Assembly (NCBI RefSeq): GCF_007830255.1 | Contig: NZ_VLKG01000004.1 | Location: 62,001-126,000, forward strand | Direction: 5' to 3' | Source: Azomonas agilis | GTDB lineage: Bacteria; Pseudomonadota; Gammaproteobacteria; Pseudomonadales; Pseudomonadaceae | DNA length: 64,000 bases | In this document: positions 1-8,211 of the stretch, in pieces | How positions within the stretch are numbered: the stretch's first letter is position 1 | Layout of the letters: each line of letters starts with the position of its first letter | Notes under the pieces: generated by a model | The model's input: the letters and a program-made list of their open reading frames with translations, nothing else | Databases searched by the model: none | What the model was told of the DNA's origin: nothing | Translations under genes and position numbers: made by a program

Positions 1-66
1 AAGAGGATCTCGTTTTCCAAACATATTGTGATTGATGCCGTGCAGCATCAAAACGGTTTTAGACAT
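1..66 (-). CDS. aroQ: Type II 3-dehydroquinate dehydratase, N-terminal fragment (cut by window edge)
   Basis: Only the first 22 codons lie in the window. They read MSKTVLMLHGINHNMFGKRD, which matches the N-terminal signature of type II dehydroquinases (consensus LNGPNLNLLGxREP). The family dehydrates 3-dehydroquinate to 3-dehydroshikimate. The ATG at 66 has a GGAG ribosome site inside the end of aroE, and only four bases separate the aroE stop from it, so the two are translationally linked. The Pro of the GPN motif is replaced by Ile (GIN), as seen directly. In this catabolic operon it may serve quinate or shikimate use rather than biosynthesis. That role is inference. Confidence 0.8.
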   Translation of the reverse strand, partial: MSKTVLMLHGINHNMFGKRDPL

Positions 67-70
67 GGCC

Positions 71-889
71 TTACTCCAAAGCAACGGTGAGGCGCTGAAT
101 CACTGGGCGCGTTTCAGGTCGAACCCCTCGCCACCAAGCAAATGCCTCCGCCGCTTGCTCGACAAGCATGCCCACACCGTCAGCAAGGCGTTTAACCCCC
201 TTTTCTTTGGCCAGCTGAAGGAAGGGGGTTAGCCCTTTGCCATAGGCTAACTCGTAAGCCAGACTGATAGATTGCAGTACCTTCTCGGGAATAGGGGGCA
301 ACTGCCCAGTAAGGCTTGCAGAGGTGGCGTTGACCACAATATCGAACTGCTGCTCAGCAAGGTCTGCATAACTACAGACGTGTAAACGGGGATGCTTCAC
401 TTCATTGAGCAGTGTTTGAGCTTTTGTGATGTCTCGATTGGCGATCACCAATGTAGCGGGGGCTGCTTGAAGGAAGGGCAGCAATACGCCCCGCACGGCC
501 CCTCCCGCGCCCAATACCAGAACCCGACGATTGCGTAGGGGCTCCTCTAGGTTTTCTTCGATATCACGCAGCAGACCAATGCCATCAAAGTTTTCGGCAA
601 AGATGCGGCCCTCCTCGAATTTGAGGGCATTAGCTGCTCGTGCCAGCCGTGCCCGCTCACTGCGGCCATCGGAAAGCTCAAAGGCTCGTAGTTTGAAGGG
701 TGCTGTTATATTCATACCCAGCCCACCTTCTTGCCGAAAGCGTAGAACATCGGCTTCGAATCCGTCCAGAGAGCCCTCAATTGCCCGATATTCCATGGTT
801 TGGCGGGTTGTTTCAGCAAACAAACCATGAATCAGAGGAGATTTTGTGTGGCTGATGGGGTTACCAATTACTGCGTAAAAATCAGTCAT
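71..889 (-). CDS. aroE: Shikimate dehydrogenase (AroE family)
   Basis: A 272-residue protein of the normal AroE length. It would interconvert 3-dehydroshikimate and shikimate with NAD(P)H in the cytosol. The N-terminal GNPISHTKSP substrate motif, the catalytic Lys in NITAPFK near residue 66, the Asp in ENFDGIG near 103 and the GAGGAVRG dinucleotide loop near 126 are all visible. The NRD stretch after beta-2 suggests NADP preference. It sits between the CoA-transferase gene (11-bp gap) and aroQ, inside an operon with no other aromatic biosynthesis genes. This makes it probably a catabolic or accessory copy. It could instead act on quinate; sequence alone does not separate the two. Confidence 0.88.
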   Translation of the reverse strand: MTDFYAVIGNPISHTKSPLIHGLFAETTRQTMEYRAIEGSLDGFEADVLRFRQEGGLGMNITAPFKLRAFELSDGRSERARLARAANALKFEEGRIFAENFDGIGLLRDIEENLEEPLRNRRVLVLGAGGAVRGVLLPFLQAAPATLVIANRDITKAQTLLNEVKHPRLHVCSYADLAEQQFDIVVNATSASLTGQLPPIPEKVLQSISLAYELAYGKGLTPFLQLAKEKGVKRLADGVGMLVEQAAEAFAWWRGVRPETRPVIQRLTVALE

Positions 890-900
890 CTTGTTTCTCC

Positions 901-2118
901 TTATGCGGACAAAACGCCGTCGGTTTGCATGGCCTGAATTTCGGCTGCACTAAAGCCAAGCTCAGCAGCCACTTCAGCATTGTGTTGGCCTAAATCAGGT
1001 GCTACTTGGTGGATGCGGGTGTCGCAGTCGGAAAAACGAAACGGCAGGTTGGGGAAACGCAGCGTGCCGTAGCGTGGGTGCTCTTGCTCAATGACCATAT
1101 TCCGCGCTTGAATTTGCGGATCAGCGATCACTTCATCAATGCGCTGTACCTTTGCGTTCGGGATGTCGATGCTGTCAAGCAAGGCCAACACCTCAGCTAC
1201 CTTGCGGGCACCTACCCAATCCCTGACAACAGCGAGGATGTGTTCGCGATGGGCATTGCGTCCATTTAAATGGTGATAACGGGTATCTTCACCAAAACCT
1301 TCCGGCCCGCCGTTTTCCTCGATCAGTTTGGCGAAACGCTTCCAAGCGTCGTCAACCTGCGCGGCGATGACCAAATCACCGTCAGCGGCTCGAAATACCC
1401 CGTAAAGCGTCGAAGTGGGCATATCGTGCCCCGTTTGTTGAGGTAACACGGTGCCACCGGACAGGGTGTAACACTGCACGGCGTACTCGTGCATCGACAC
1501 TAGGGTGTCGTAAAGTGCCATATCGATATGCTGGCCTCGTTCACTAGACACTCGGCCCAGCAATGCCGCATTGATCGCTGCGACCGCATGGATTCCGGTG
1601 TACATGTCTCCTAGAGAAATACGCAGTAAGGGTGGTGCTTCGCCCGGCACACCCACCATCTGCATGATGCCACTTTTAGCCTCGGCGATTAGCCCAAATC
1701 CTGCCCGATGAGCATCCGGCCCAGTGTGGCCATACGCTGAAATTGAGCAGTAGACCAACTTAGGATTACGGGCCGAAAGCTCTGCATAACCTAAGCCCAA
1801 TTTATCTAAGGCACCGGGGCGATAATTTTCGATAAATACATCCGCTGAATCGGTCAGCCTTTGCATAAAGGCTTTTCCGCGCGGATCTTTCATGTTGACA
1901 CTCACGCCCCGCTTTCCCATGTTCAGCTGCAAAAAGTAACCACTCTGAGCTTCATCCAGTATGAAGGCATGCTGCCGCCCAGCATCTCCTGAGCCTGGCC
2001 GCTCAACCTTAATTACTTCCGCACCCAAGGCCGCTAGGCAACGGCCCACATAGGGGCCTGCCAGAAAATGGCTGTAATCAATCACTCGAATGCCGGCTAA
2101 AGGTAATTGCTGGCTCAT
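901..2118 (-). CDS. Class III (CaiB/BaiF, formyl-CoA transferase family) CoA-transferase
   Basis: A 405-residue protein of usual family length. Family III transferases move CoA between carboxylic acids through an aspartyl-CoA thioester. The N-terminal LAGPYVGRCLAALGAEVIKVE stretch near residues 19-39 and the catalytic Asp in SLGDMYTG near 169 are clear. The start overlaps the MaoC stop by four bases (ATGA), so the two are co-translated. The substrate is unknown. With a MaoC hydratase and a ketopantoate-reductase-like enzyme alongside, a short branched or dicarboxylic acid processed as a CoA ester is a reasonable guess. Confidence 0.85.
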   Translation of the reverse strand: MSQQLPLAGIRVIDYSHFLAGPYVGRCLAALGAEVIKVERPGSGDAGRQHAFILDEAQSGYFLQLNMGKRGVSVNMKDPRGKAFMQRLTDSADVFIENYRPGALDKLGLGYAELSARNPKLVYCSISAYGHTGPDAHRAGFGLIAEAKSGIMQMVGVPGEAPPLLRISLGDMYTGIHAVAAINAALLGRVSSERGQHIDMALYDTLVSMHEYAVQCYTLSGGTVLPQQTGHDMPTSTLYGVFRAADGDLVIAAQVDDAWKRFAKLIEENGGPEGFGEDTRYHHLNGRNAHREHILAVVRDWVGARKVAEVLALLDSIDIPNAKVQRIDEVIADPQIQARNMVIEQEHPRYGTLRFPNLPFRFSDCDTRIHQVAPDLGQHNAEVAAELGFSAAEIQAMQTDGVLSA

Positions 2119-2570
2119 GCTTGCGTCCTCCGAGGCACCATCAATCGGTGTTCGCCGCGCTGGACGACTTCACCATGTTGGTTAATCAACTCCGAGGGCA
2201 GCACCACAATGCCCCAGTCCGGACGGCTTTTACTGGGCCGCATTGAGCCCACGCGCATCTTGACCTGAAGTACGTCATTAACCTTGATCGGCAATAAAAA
2301 ATCCCAAGTCCAACCTAAGGACATACCCGGCAAGAATCGGTAGTCGCACTGAGTTTTGAGGCCATCTGCAATGGAGAGACCAAATAAACCGTGGGCAACC
2401 AGACCGCCAAAGTGGCTCGCATTGGCGTACTCTTCGTCAACATGCACTGGCGTGTGATCCCCGGTTAGATCGGCGTATGCAAGAATGCGTTCACGGGTGA
2501 CGGTATAGGTGGGACTGAGGCACTCATCGCCCTCTTGAGCATCATCCCAATATTTTTCAACGACGGTCAT
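2115..2570 (-). CDS. MaoC-like hydratase (hot-dog fold)
   Basis: A 151-residue single hot-dog domain. The motif YADLTGDHTPVHVDEEYA near residues 32-49 carries the Asp and His pair of R-specific enoyl-CoA hydratases, and HFGGLVAHGLF follows. Such proteins hydrate or dehydrate acyl-CoA thioesters. It overlaps the VOC gene upstream and the CoA-transferase downstream by four bases each, which argues for a tightly coupled pathway. The CoA-transferase probably makes its substrate. The substrate itself cannot be read from the sequence. Confidence 0.83.
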   Translation of the reverse strand: MTVVEKYWDDAQEGDECLSPTYTVTRERILAYADLTGDHTPVHVDEEYANASHFGGLVAHGLFGLSIADGLKTQCDYRFLPGMSLGWTWDFLLPIKVNDVLQVKMRVGSMRPSKSRPDWGIVVLPSELINQHGEVVQRGEHRLMVPRRTQA

Positions 2571-2965
2571 GCTGGGATCTCCGCTCTTGGGTTAATGGCT
2601 AAGGCTTCAGATACGCAGCGCGCAGGGTAGGCTTGAACAAACTCAAGGGCTAAACCATCAGGTAAGCGCAACCAGTTCTTACCCTGTGGCATTTCGCTAA
2701 CCCCAAAATATTGGGCCGCTTTTAATACTGCCGCTAAGTCGTCACACATGATGCCCAAGTGTCCCAAACGGCCTTCTGGCCCTTGAAAATCAGGGTCATG
2801 GATAAATTGCAGGCCTCCCAGCGTCCAGTATTGAGTCGGCTGTTCCACCGGCCCTTGAACCTCGCGCATGGTCATCCCGCATACCTGATTAAAGAAGTTG
2901 ATGTGCCAATGAATATCCTTCACCCGAATGGCAACATGTTCTAAATAAGCTTTAGGCTGGCTCAT
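2567..2965 (-). CDS. VOC-superfamily protein (glyoxalase/dioxygenase-like)
   Basis: A 132-residue protein with one vicinal-oxygen-chelate domain. It begins with the usual LEHVAIRVKDIHWHINFF and ends LPDGLALEFVQ, so candidate metal ligands are His10 and the late Glu. The family includes dioxygenases, glyoxalases and epimerases. A single domain would work as a dimer. It lies 15 bp after the reductase gene and overlaps MaoC by four bases. Its part in the CoA-ester pathway of this operon is unknown; isomerase and epimerase roles are possible. Confidence 0.72.
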   Translation of the reverse strand: MSQPKAYLEHVAIRVKDIHWHINFFNQVCGMTMREVQGPVEQPTQYWTLGGLQFIHDPDFQGPEGRLGHLGIMCDDLAAVLKAAQYFGVSEMPQGKNWLRLPDGLALEFVQAYPARCVSEALAINPRAEIPA

Positions 2966-2980
2966 AAAATGGCTCTCTTT

Positions 2981-3919
2981 TTATTGTGTACTTTGATCGG
3001 CCATGGCTCGTTCAATGCCCTTGATGCAGGCAATTAAGGTGGCATTAACAGGCGTGGCCACGCCGTGCCGCTGCCCCCAACGCACGACCGATCCGTTGAT
3101 AAAATCAATTTCAGTGACTGAGCCTTTTTCCAAGCTTTGAAGCATGGAGGTGCGAAAACTGGCGGGTAGACCTTCTGCGGCCATTTTCCAAGCCGCTTCT
3201 GGGGCTTTGATGCTGAGCTGAATGTTTGCAGCCTTCGCGACGCTCATCGCTTCTGCTACTGCGGCGATGGCGGTGTTTTCAAGTAAAGGCTCAGTGTAGA
3301 GCTGGCCATAGCTCAGCCTTGTGATCCCTGACAGCGCGCCGGTAGCCACATTGATCAGCAGTTTGTCCCACATGGTGCCGAGAATGTTGTTGCTGACGGT
3401 GGTGGCTAGGCCCGCGTCCTTGAATACCTCTGCAATGGCCTGTATTCGTGGCGTGATTTGGCCATCCAGCTCTCCAATATAGGTTTGCTTGCCAGTAATA
3501 CTCGCTCGGATCTCTCCTGCGTTCAGGAGTACACCGCCGACATAGGTTTTGCCGGCCAGCACACGATCCCGACCGACCAGCTCTGCAAGAATATCTTCAT
3601 GGCCCAAGCCATTTTGCAAAGACAGCACGAGGGTCTGAGTTCCAACCAAAGCCATGGCACCTGCCATCGCCTCTTGGGTATGGAAGGACTTAACCAGAAC
3701 TATGACCAGATCAACCGGGCCAATATCGCTGGCTTTAGTGGCCGCTTTAACCGCGATTTGGCGATTGCCCGCTTCGTCATGAACCCTGAGCCCATGACGA
3801 TTCATCGCCTCCACATGCTCTAAACTCCGGCTGAGCAGCCAGATGTCATGCCCTGCCTCAATGAGGGCTGAGCCGATGGCACATCCCAAAGCTCCTGCGC
3901 CTAATATGCAGATTTTCAC
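2981..3919 (-). CDS. Ketopantoate reductase-like (PanE/ApbA family) dehydrogenase
   Basis: The start is set at GTG 3919, not at the upstream ATG 3949. A strong GGAGGT ribosome site (minus strand, 3928-3933) sits eight bases before the GTG, and the dinucleotide motif KICILGAGALGCAIG then opens the protein as in family members. The product is 312 residues. The C-terminal domain carries the family pattern KLLINVATGALSGITR near residue 184. PanE reduces 2-dehydropantoate, but in catabolic operons relatives reduce other 2-keto acids, and this one is first in an operon with CoA-transferase and MaoC. A catabolic keto-acid reductase is therefore more likely than pantothenate synthesis. Confidence 0.8.
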   Translation of the reverse strand: MKICILGAGALGCAIGSALIEAGHDIWLLSRSLEHVEAMNRHGLRVHDEAGNRQIAVKAATKASDIGPVDLVIVLVKSFHTQEAMAGAMALVGTQTLVLSLQNGLGHEDILAELVGRDRVLAGKTYVGGVLLNAGEIRASITGKQTYIGELDGQITPRIQAIAEVFKDAGLATTVSNNILGTMWDKLLINVATGALSGITRLSYGQLYTEPLLENTAIAAVAEAMSVAKAANIQLSIKAPEAAWKMAAEGLPASFRTSMLQSLEKGSVTEIDFINGSVVRWGQRHGVATPVNATLIACIKGIERAMADQSTQ

Positions 3920-3962
3920 AATAAGTGACCTCCGATGGGGTGAGGTCACGATATGCAGGCGG

Positions 3963-4009
3963 GCTTATTTGAGCTATACAATGAACTCAATACACTTATT
4001 GGAATAAGC
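3963..4009. promoter_or_regulatory. Nested inverted repeats between divergent reductase operon and LysR gene
   Basis: The outer arms are GCTTATT (3963-3969) and AATAAGC (4003-4009). The inner arms are TTGAG (3969-3973) and CTCAA (3986-3990). This symmetric block lies just upstream of the LysR start and between the two divergent units. That is where LysR-type regulators usually bind. Its use as an operator is inference. Confidence 0.45.
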
Positions 4010-4013
4010 AATA

Positions 4014-4949
4014 ATGATGTTGTCAGACCCCCTACCTGACCCCAAGCTGCTGCAGCTGTTTGATATTCTCTACAACTGCCGCAGTGTGACGCGAGCAGCC
4101 GAACAGATAGGGCAAAGTCAACCAACCATCAGCATTTGGTTGGGACGACTGCGGGAGCAACTCAACGACCCGTTATTTGTTCGAACGCCCGGAGGCATGG
4201 CACCAACCCCGAGGGCAGACCAACTCATTGGCCCCTGTCGGGAAATTCTGGAATCACTGCGTCGATTGACGGCCTGGGAGCAGTGCTTCATTCCCATGAC
4301 GGCGCAACGGCGATTTAGGCTGTGTGTGAGCGATGCCAGTCATATCACCCTCTTGCCCAAGATTCTTAATCATTTGCGCATACACGCCCCCGGCATCCGC
4401 TTAGAAGCAGCGCGTATTGACGGGAATACGGAGAGCACTCTGGAGTCAGGAGAGGCTGATTTAGCGATTGGCTTTGTCCCTTGGCTAGGGGGAGGGATGT
4501 ATCAGCAAGTTCTGTTTGAACAAAGCTGGGTGTGTTTAGCCAATCGAGACCATCCACGCCTTATAGAAGGGATGAACCTTGCTCAATATCGATCCGAAGG
4601 CCACGTACACATCAGTGCGGGCACGGGCCAGAAATTACTGGATGCTGGGTTGGCAAGGGCAGGCATTGAGCGGCGTATCGTGCTGGAGTTGCCAGCATTC
4701 CTTGGCCTTGGAGCCATCATAGGAACGACTGATTTGGTGGCAACGCTACCTCGTCATATTGGCCAGACATTAGCTGATATGCACAACCTTAAAATTTATG
4801 ACTGCCCCCTTGAGGTTGAGGGTTTTACCGTTAAACAGCACTGGCACGCTCGATATCATCATGACACTGGCAACCGATGGCTCCGAGAAGTTATCTATTC
4901 ACTCTTTAGAACAAATAACTCACTAGGACCTGTTGACGTTTTGTCGTAA
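4014..4949 (+). CDS. LysR-family regulator, divergent from CoA-transferase/aroE operon
   Basis: A 311-residue LysR-type regulator. The N-terminal helix-turn-helix spans about residues 10-60 (RSVTRAAEQIGQSQPTISIWL), followed by a periplasmic-binding-like effector domain. The Ser-rich third helix and the order of motifs recall NodD/PcaQ-like members. It faces the operon at 66-3919 and probably controls it. The last eight or so codons (LGPVDVLS) read into the left end of the IS5-type remnant, so the natural 3' end has been replaced. Because the family is usually about 300 residues, little functional sequence seems lost. Confidence 0.87.
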   Translation: MMLSDPLPDPKLLQLFDILYNCRSVTRAAEQIGQSQPTISIWLGRLREQLNDPLFVRTPGGMAPTPRADQLIGPCREILESLRRLTAWEQCFIPMTAQRRFRLCVSDASHITLLPKILNHLRIHAPGIRLEAARIDGNTESTLESGEADLAIGFVPWLGGGMYQQVLFEQSWVCLANRDHPRLIEGMNLAQYRSEGHVHISAGTGQKLLDAGLARAGIERRIVLELPAFLGLGAIIGTTDLVATLPRHIGQTLADMHNLKIYDCPLEVEGFTVKQHWHARYHHDTGNRWLREVIYSLFRTNNSLGPVDVLS

Positions 4950-5403
4950 AGGCATTGAGGAACAAGAACAAACCCGCAGAATCGAGAAACGCTTCAATGC
5001 CTGGTCAGCAACAGGTAAGTGGCTCAAAGTTTTTAATGCCTTGCTTGAGGAGCCTGACTTTGATTCATCGACAGCAGCCTAACCTCCAAACTGATCACAC
5101 ACCTATCCTGTGCCGAAGTCATTGTGCAGACAAGGCTATGATAGTGAATGCCTCCGAGATCAGATCCAGCAGCAGAGAGGTTGTCCTGTCATTCCGCGAA
5201 AGCACAACTCAATCAAGGGCAATGCGGATCTGGATAGAGGCTTATACCGCTATTTGCATTTGGTTGAGAATGCCTTTGCACGGCTGAAAAACTACCAAGC
5301 GGTGGCTTTTCGATACGACAAACTGACGCACAATTATAAGGCTGTGGTTGCTATGGCCTGTGCCGTTCAATAGCTTCCCATGTGAAACGTCAACAGGCCC
5401 TAG
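4923..5403 (+). mobile_element. IS5-type insertion sequence, internally decayed remnant
   Basis: The two ends are inverted copies: CTAGGACCTGTTGACGTTT at 4923-4941 and its complement with one mismatch at 5385-5403. CTAG flanks both ends, which could be a target duplication or part of the ends. Between them lie two transposase pieces in different frames. The element is about 480 bp, against roughly 830-850 bp for intact relatives, so an internal part is missing. It separates the catabolic LysR gene from the partition genes and supplies the LysR stop codon. The parB stop TAG is formed at its right boundary. Confidence 0.8.
4951..5373 (+). pseudogene. IS5-family DDE transposase, two decayed fragments
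   Basis: The first fragment (4951-5082) reads KRFNAWSATGKWLKVFNALLEEPDFDSS, then a stop; this is the orfA end of IS427-group transposases. The second (about 5110-5373) contains the GYDS motif of the DDE domain and ends HLVENAFARLKNYQAVAFRYDKL, the conserved C-terminal region with the catalytic Glu. The middle, including the first catalytic Asp, is absent. It cannot encode an active enzyme. Confidence 0.82.
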
Positions 5404-6362
5404 TTAATTTTCAATGGGTCAGGGTTAATGGTTTCCAAAAAATTTGCCAGTTGTTGACTGAATAACTGCGGATCAATTCCTTTCTCACAGCGAAACTCAA
5501 GTTTTCCACCATCAACCTTAAGGACTCCTAATCCTTTAATAGTTTTAGAAAGTGTTCTCGGAGATACTTTACTTCCATTTTGCTCTGAGATTTTTTGAGT
5601 AATCCAGCGTAAAGCCTGAACTTGCGTGAAGCCTTGATCGCGCATTAACACGACTGCCTGTGTCAATAATTCAGAATGGCTCTTACCAAACTCAATAAAC
5701 TCTTTAGCTTTTAACCCGCCAATTAAACCGGGCTTTTTATCTAAAATCTGTCGCACAGATTCTGGTAAATCCATTAACAACAAACAACGACTAACGATAG
5801 AAACATTCACGCCCAGTCGTCGTGCTAAAGCCCGCTGGCTAGACTCAACCCCTGAGGCCAGAATATCCGCATAGCTTCGACCACGCTCATATTCCGTTAA
5901 GGGCTCTTGGCCTTCGTTATCTGTTAAGGCCAGAACCTTTGCCGTAGCATCCTCTATCGGACGCACGTAGGCCATAATGGTTTTAATGCCGATCAGTTTA
6001 TGGGCTCGCCAGCGCCGCTCTCCGCCAATCAACTCATATTCAGTATTTCCTAGAGGACGAACCAGTAAAGGCTTAATCAGACCAATAGACTGAATAGAGT
6101 TTGCTAGCTCCTCAATGGCTGCCTCATCGAGGGTTAAACGAGGCTGATAAGGTGATGGTTTGATGGAGTCAACCGAAAGCTCCATCAACGCCATAGGCGT
6201 ATTATTTAAATCAGTATGTTCAGAAGTTGAATCATTATCTTGAGTCATCGCTAACATCTGAGCCCTAGATACTGGCTCTGTTATTTTTGGAGCTACAGCA
6301 GGTGCCCGCAACCCCATCATACCTGCTGTTTTTTTACGGCCTGGATAGTCTTCCGACTTCAT
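5400..6362 (-). CDS. parB: ParB-family partition protein
   Basis: A 320-residue ParB/RepB/Spo0J-type protein. After a variable N-terminal tail of about 65 residues comes the ParB domain with SIKPSPYQPR near 67 and the CTPase-type motif GGERRWRAHK near 114. A central helix-turn-helix follows (QRALARRLGVNVSIVSRCL, about 177-195) for parS binding. It lies 71 bp downstream of parA on the same strand, forming a partition pair. The TAG stop is built from the CTAG at the IS boundary. Together with ParA it would segregate a low-copy replicon. Confidence 0.9.
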   Translation of the reverse strand: MKSEDYPGRKKTAGMMGLRAPAVAPKITEPVSRAQMLAMTQDNDSTSEHTDLNNTPMALMELSVDSIKPSPYQPRLTLDEAAIEELANSIQSIGLIKPLLVRPLGNTEYELIGGERRWRAHKLIGIKTIMAYVRPIEDATAKVLALTDNEGQEPLTEYERGRSYADILASGVESSQRALARRLGVNVSIVSRCLLLMDLPESVRQILDKKPGLIGGLKAKEFIEFGKSHSELLTQAVVLMRDQGFTQVQALRWITQKISEQNGSKVSPRTLSKTIKGLGVLKVDGGKLEFRCEKGIDPQLFSQQLANFLETINPDPLKIN

Positions 6363-6433
6363 TGTTTAACCTCCAAATACAACTGTTGCTTCAAGCAACA
6401 CCCCTTCAACAACAAGATTTAAGACTGCCAAAA

Positions 6434-7558
6434 TCAGCTCATAGCTCGCATACGATCAAGTACTTCACCAAAAACAGCCCGTGCTGAGTCTAGGGTTTTA
6501 CTTGAGGTACCCTTCCATAACAAAGTTGGAATGCCTTGATCCAGAGCCTTACTATAGTCTTCCGAAAAATAAAGTTTCTCGTCCGTCACTCGCCCCGGAA
6601 ATAAATCATTCAGGATGAGCAAGTTTCCAAGGAGTCGTTTGCGATTTTTAATAAACATGGTAGGTAAAGCGGCAATCTCTGGAGAACGCTTGTAGTCTTG
6701 CGCAAATCGAACCACCCAATCATGCAGACGCATCAGTGCCCGAAAAGAAAATTTATCCATTCGCACGGGGCATAACAAAAGGTCACTGGCGGCCACGGAG
6801 TTTTTGGTCAATCGGGAAGCTGCTGGAGCGTTGTCGAAAATAATCACATCATAGCCAGACAAATCACAGTTGATCAGTCCTCCTGTATTAGCTGCCTCAA
6901 TCCATTGGGCGTACCAGAAATCACTGTTATTGGCAGCATCCAGAGCAACGCCCAAATCATCTAAGTAACCGTCAGAGGGAATAAGGTGGATGCCCTGCTC
7001 ACCAAAGGGTTTTTTGATGACATCAGCAAGGGTTTTTCCAGGAAAAGGCCGCATACGAAGCAGAGGGCTGACCAGATTGCCTAAATGCCCATCCACCAAA
7101 CGATCAATAGGAATTCCCATTGCATCTAAGTCGGCAGCACTCAAGTCGGGATCATAACCCAGCATGCAGGAGGTGTCCCCTTGGGGATCATTATCAACAA
7201 TCAGGGTTTTTAACCCCGCTAACTGCAAGTAAAGCGCAAAGTTGACTGCTGTGGTTGTTTTGCCCGTTCCGCCTTTTTGCACGAAGGTAGAGATCACGAT
7301 CTGCTTGTGCAAGCCTTTAGTATGTCCCTTGGCGCGGCGTAAAGCAGCGATGGTAAAAATATCCTTCAGTGTATAAGCGCGCGAGGTCACGGTACCTCGA
7401 GGTACACGACGGATTTCAATTCCATTTTCTTCCTCAATGTCCTTCAAGCGTCGAGTAGTCAGATTAAAACAATCGGCGGCAAATTGAGGAGGATAAAAAA
7501 TTGATTCGAAATCTACAAAATTGACGCTTTCATCAAGAGGTTCAGTCTGGATAGCCAT
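6434..7558 (-). CDS. parA: ParA-family partition ATPase
   Basis: The likely start is ATG 7558 (MAIQTEPL), giving 374 residues; an upstream ATG at 7582 would add eight. The N-terminal 85 residues contain a MerR-like helix-turn-helix (AADCFNLTTRRLKDIEEENG), typical of type Ia plasmid ParA proteins that also repress their own operon. The deviant Walker A KGGTGKT is at about residues 95-101, and VDNDPQGD follows. With ParB it forms a plasmid-type partition system. Plasmid origin is favoured over chromosomal Soj because of the HTH extension and the nearby recombinase. Confidence 0.9.
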   Translation of the reverse strand: MAIQTEPLDESVNFVDFESIFYPPQFAADCFNLTTRRLKDIEEENGIEIRRVPRGTVTSRAYTLKDIFTIAALRRAKGHTKGLHKQIVISTFVQKGGTGKTTTAVNFALYLQLAGLKTLIVDNDPQGDTSCMLGYDPDLSAADLDAMGIPIDRLVDGHLGNLVSPLLRMRPFPGKTLADVIKKPFGEQGIHLIPSDGYLDDLGVALDAANNSDFWYAQWIEAANTGGLINCDLSGYDVIIFDNAPAASRLTKNSVAASDLLLCPVRMDKFSFRALMRLHDWVVRFAQDYKRSPEIAALPTMFIKNRKRLLGNLLILNDLFPGRVTDEKLYFSEDYSKALDQGIPTLLWKGTSSKTLDSARAVFGEVLDRMRAMS

Positions 7559-7582
7559 TAAAATTCCAACATAAACGTACAA

Positions 7583-7712
7583 ATTTTTAAAATTACAGTA
7601 TAGCTGTGCATAATAGTTAAAAATTCAGGTTTTGTGGTTTTTTTTATTAAAATTCCTGAATTAATAGAGCGGTACCTGCATTTTTTTAACAGTTGTCAAA
7701 AATGACAGGATT
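7583..7712. promoter_or_regulatory. AT-rich parA upstream region with inverted repeats (possible operator/parS)
   Basis: Two inverted repeats are visible. The first is AATTCAGG (7622-7629) with CCTGAATT (7655-7662), with an AT-rich spacer. The second is TGTCA-AAAA-TGACA at 7694-7707. Type Ia ParA proteins bind their own promoter, and centromere sites often flank the operon, so either repeat could serve. No canonical chromosomal parS was seen. Confidence 0.4.
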
Positions 7713-7764
7713 TGACCTTCTCCCCAAGTTAGTACCAATACTTGGATGAGATTCCTTATATGGC

Positions 7765-7946
7765 TTATCTTGCATACTGCTCAGGTGGGACGTAGCCCAA
7801 CGCACTATGCGGTCTTATTTGGTTATAGTGGGTTCTCCATAAACCAATTTCTACCCGTGCTTCGTCAAGTGTTCTAAACCGCAGAGCGCTCACTAAGATG
7901 GTGAGCCTGCATGAGGTACGCAACCACCTACCTTCTCTGAACAGCC
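7765..7946 (-). pseudogene. IS3-family orfB remnant (N- and C-terminal ends joined)
   Basis: Read on the minus strand, a decayed N-terminal piece (VVAYLMQAHHLSERSA, with stop codons) is followed directly by the conserved integrase C-terminus (RTLDEARVEIGLWRTHYNQI, then RPHSALGYVPPEQYAR, stop at 7765). The whole DDE catalytic core between them is missing. It is a clear deletion product. Confidence 0.8.
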
Positions 7947-7947
7947 C

Positions 7948-8211
7948 TCACCACTTTTTTGACAGTACATCCTTCATGGCATCGACTTCGAGCAGTTTCT
8001 CCGCCAGAAGTCTTCTGAGTTTGTTGTTTTCGGCTTCGAGGTCTTTCAAAGGTTTGGCCTCATTAACTTTCAGTCCTGCGTACTTGCGGTGCCCGTTGTA
8101 AAATGTGCCGCCAGCAATTCGAAGCCTGCGACAGAGGTCATCAACTTTAGTCCCTGTTTCATGCGCTTTAATCGCCTTGATGATTTGTTCTTTGCTATAA
8201 CGCTTTTTCAC
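7948..8211 (-). CDS. IS3-family transposase OrfA
   Basis: An 87-residue OrfA, apparently intact. The N-terminal helix-turn-helix begins KKRYSKEQIIKAIKAHETGT and a leucine-zipper-like coiled coil follows (LEAENNKLRRLLAEKLLEVDAM, about residues 58-79), as usual for this protein. In an active element OrfA is fused to OrfB by frameshifting, but OrfB is deleted here. Alone it might bind the element ends and act as an inhibitor. Confidence 0.85.
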   Translation of the reverse strand: MKKRYSKEQIIKAIKAHETGTKVDDLCRRLRIAGGTFYNGHRKYAGLKVNEAKPLKDLEAENNKLRRLLAEKLLEVDAMKDVLSKKW

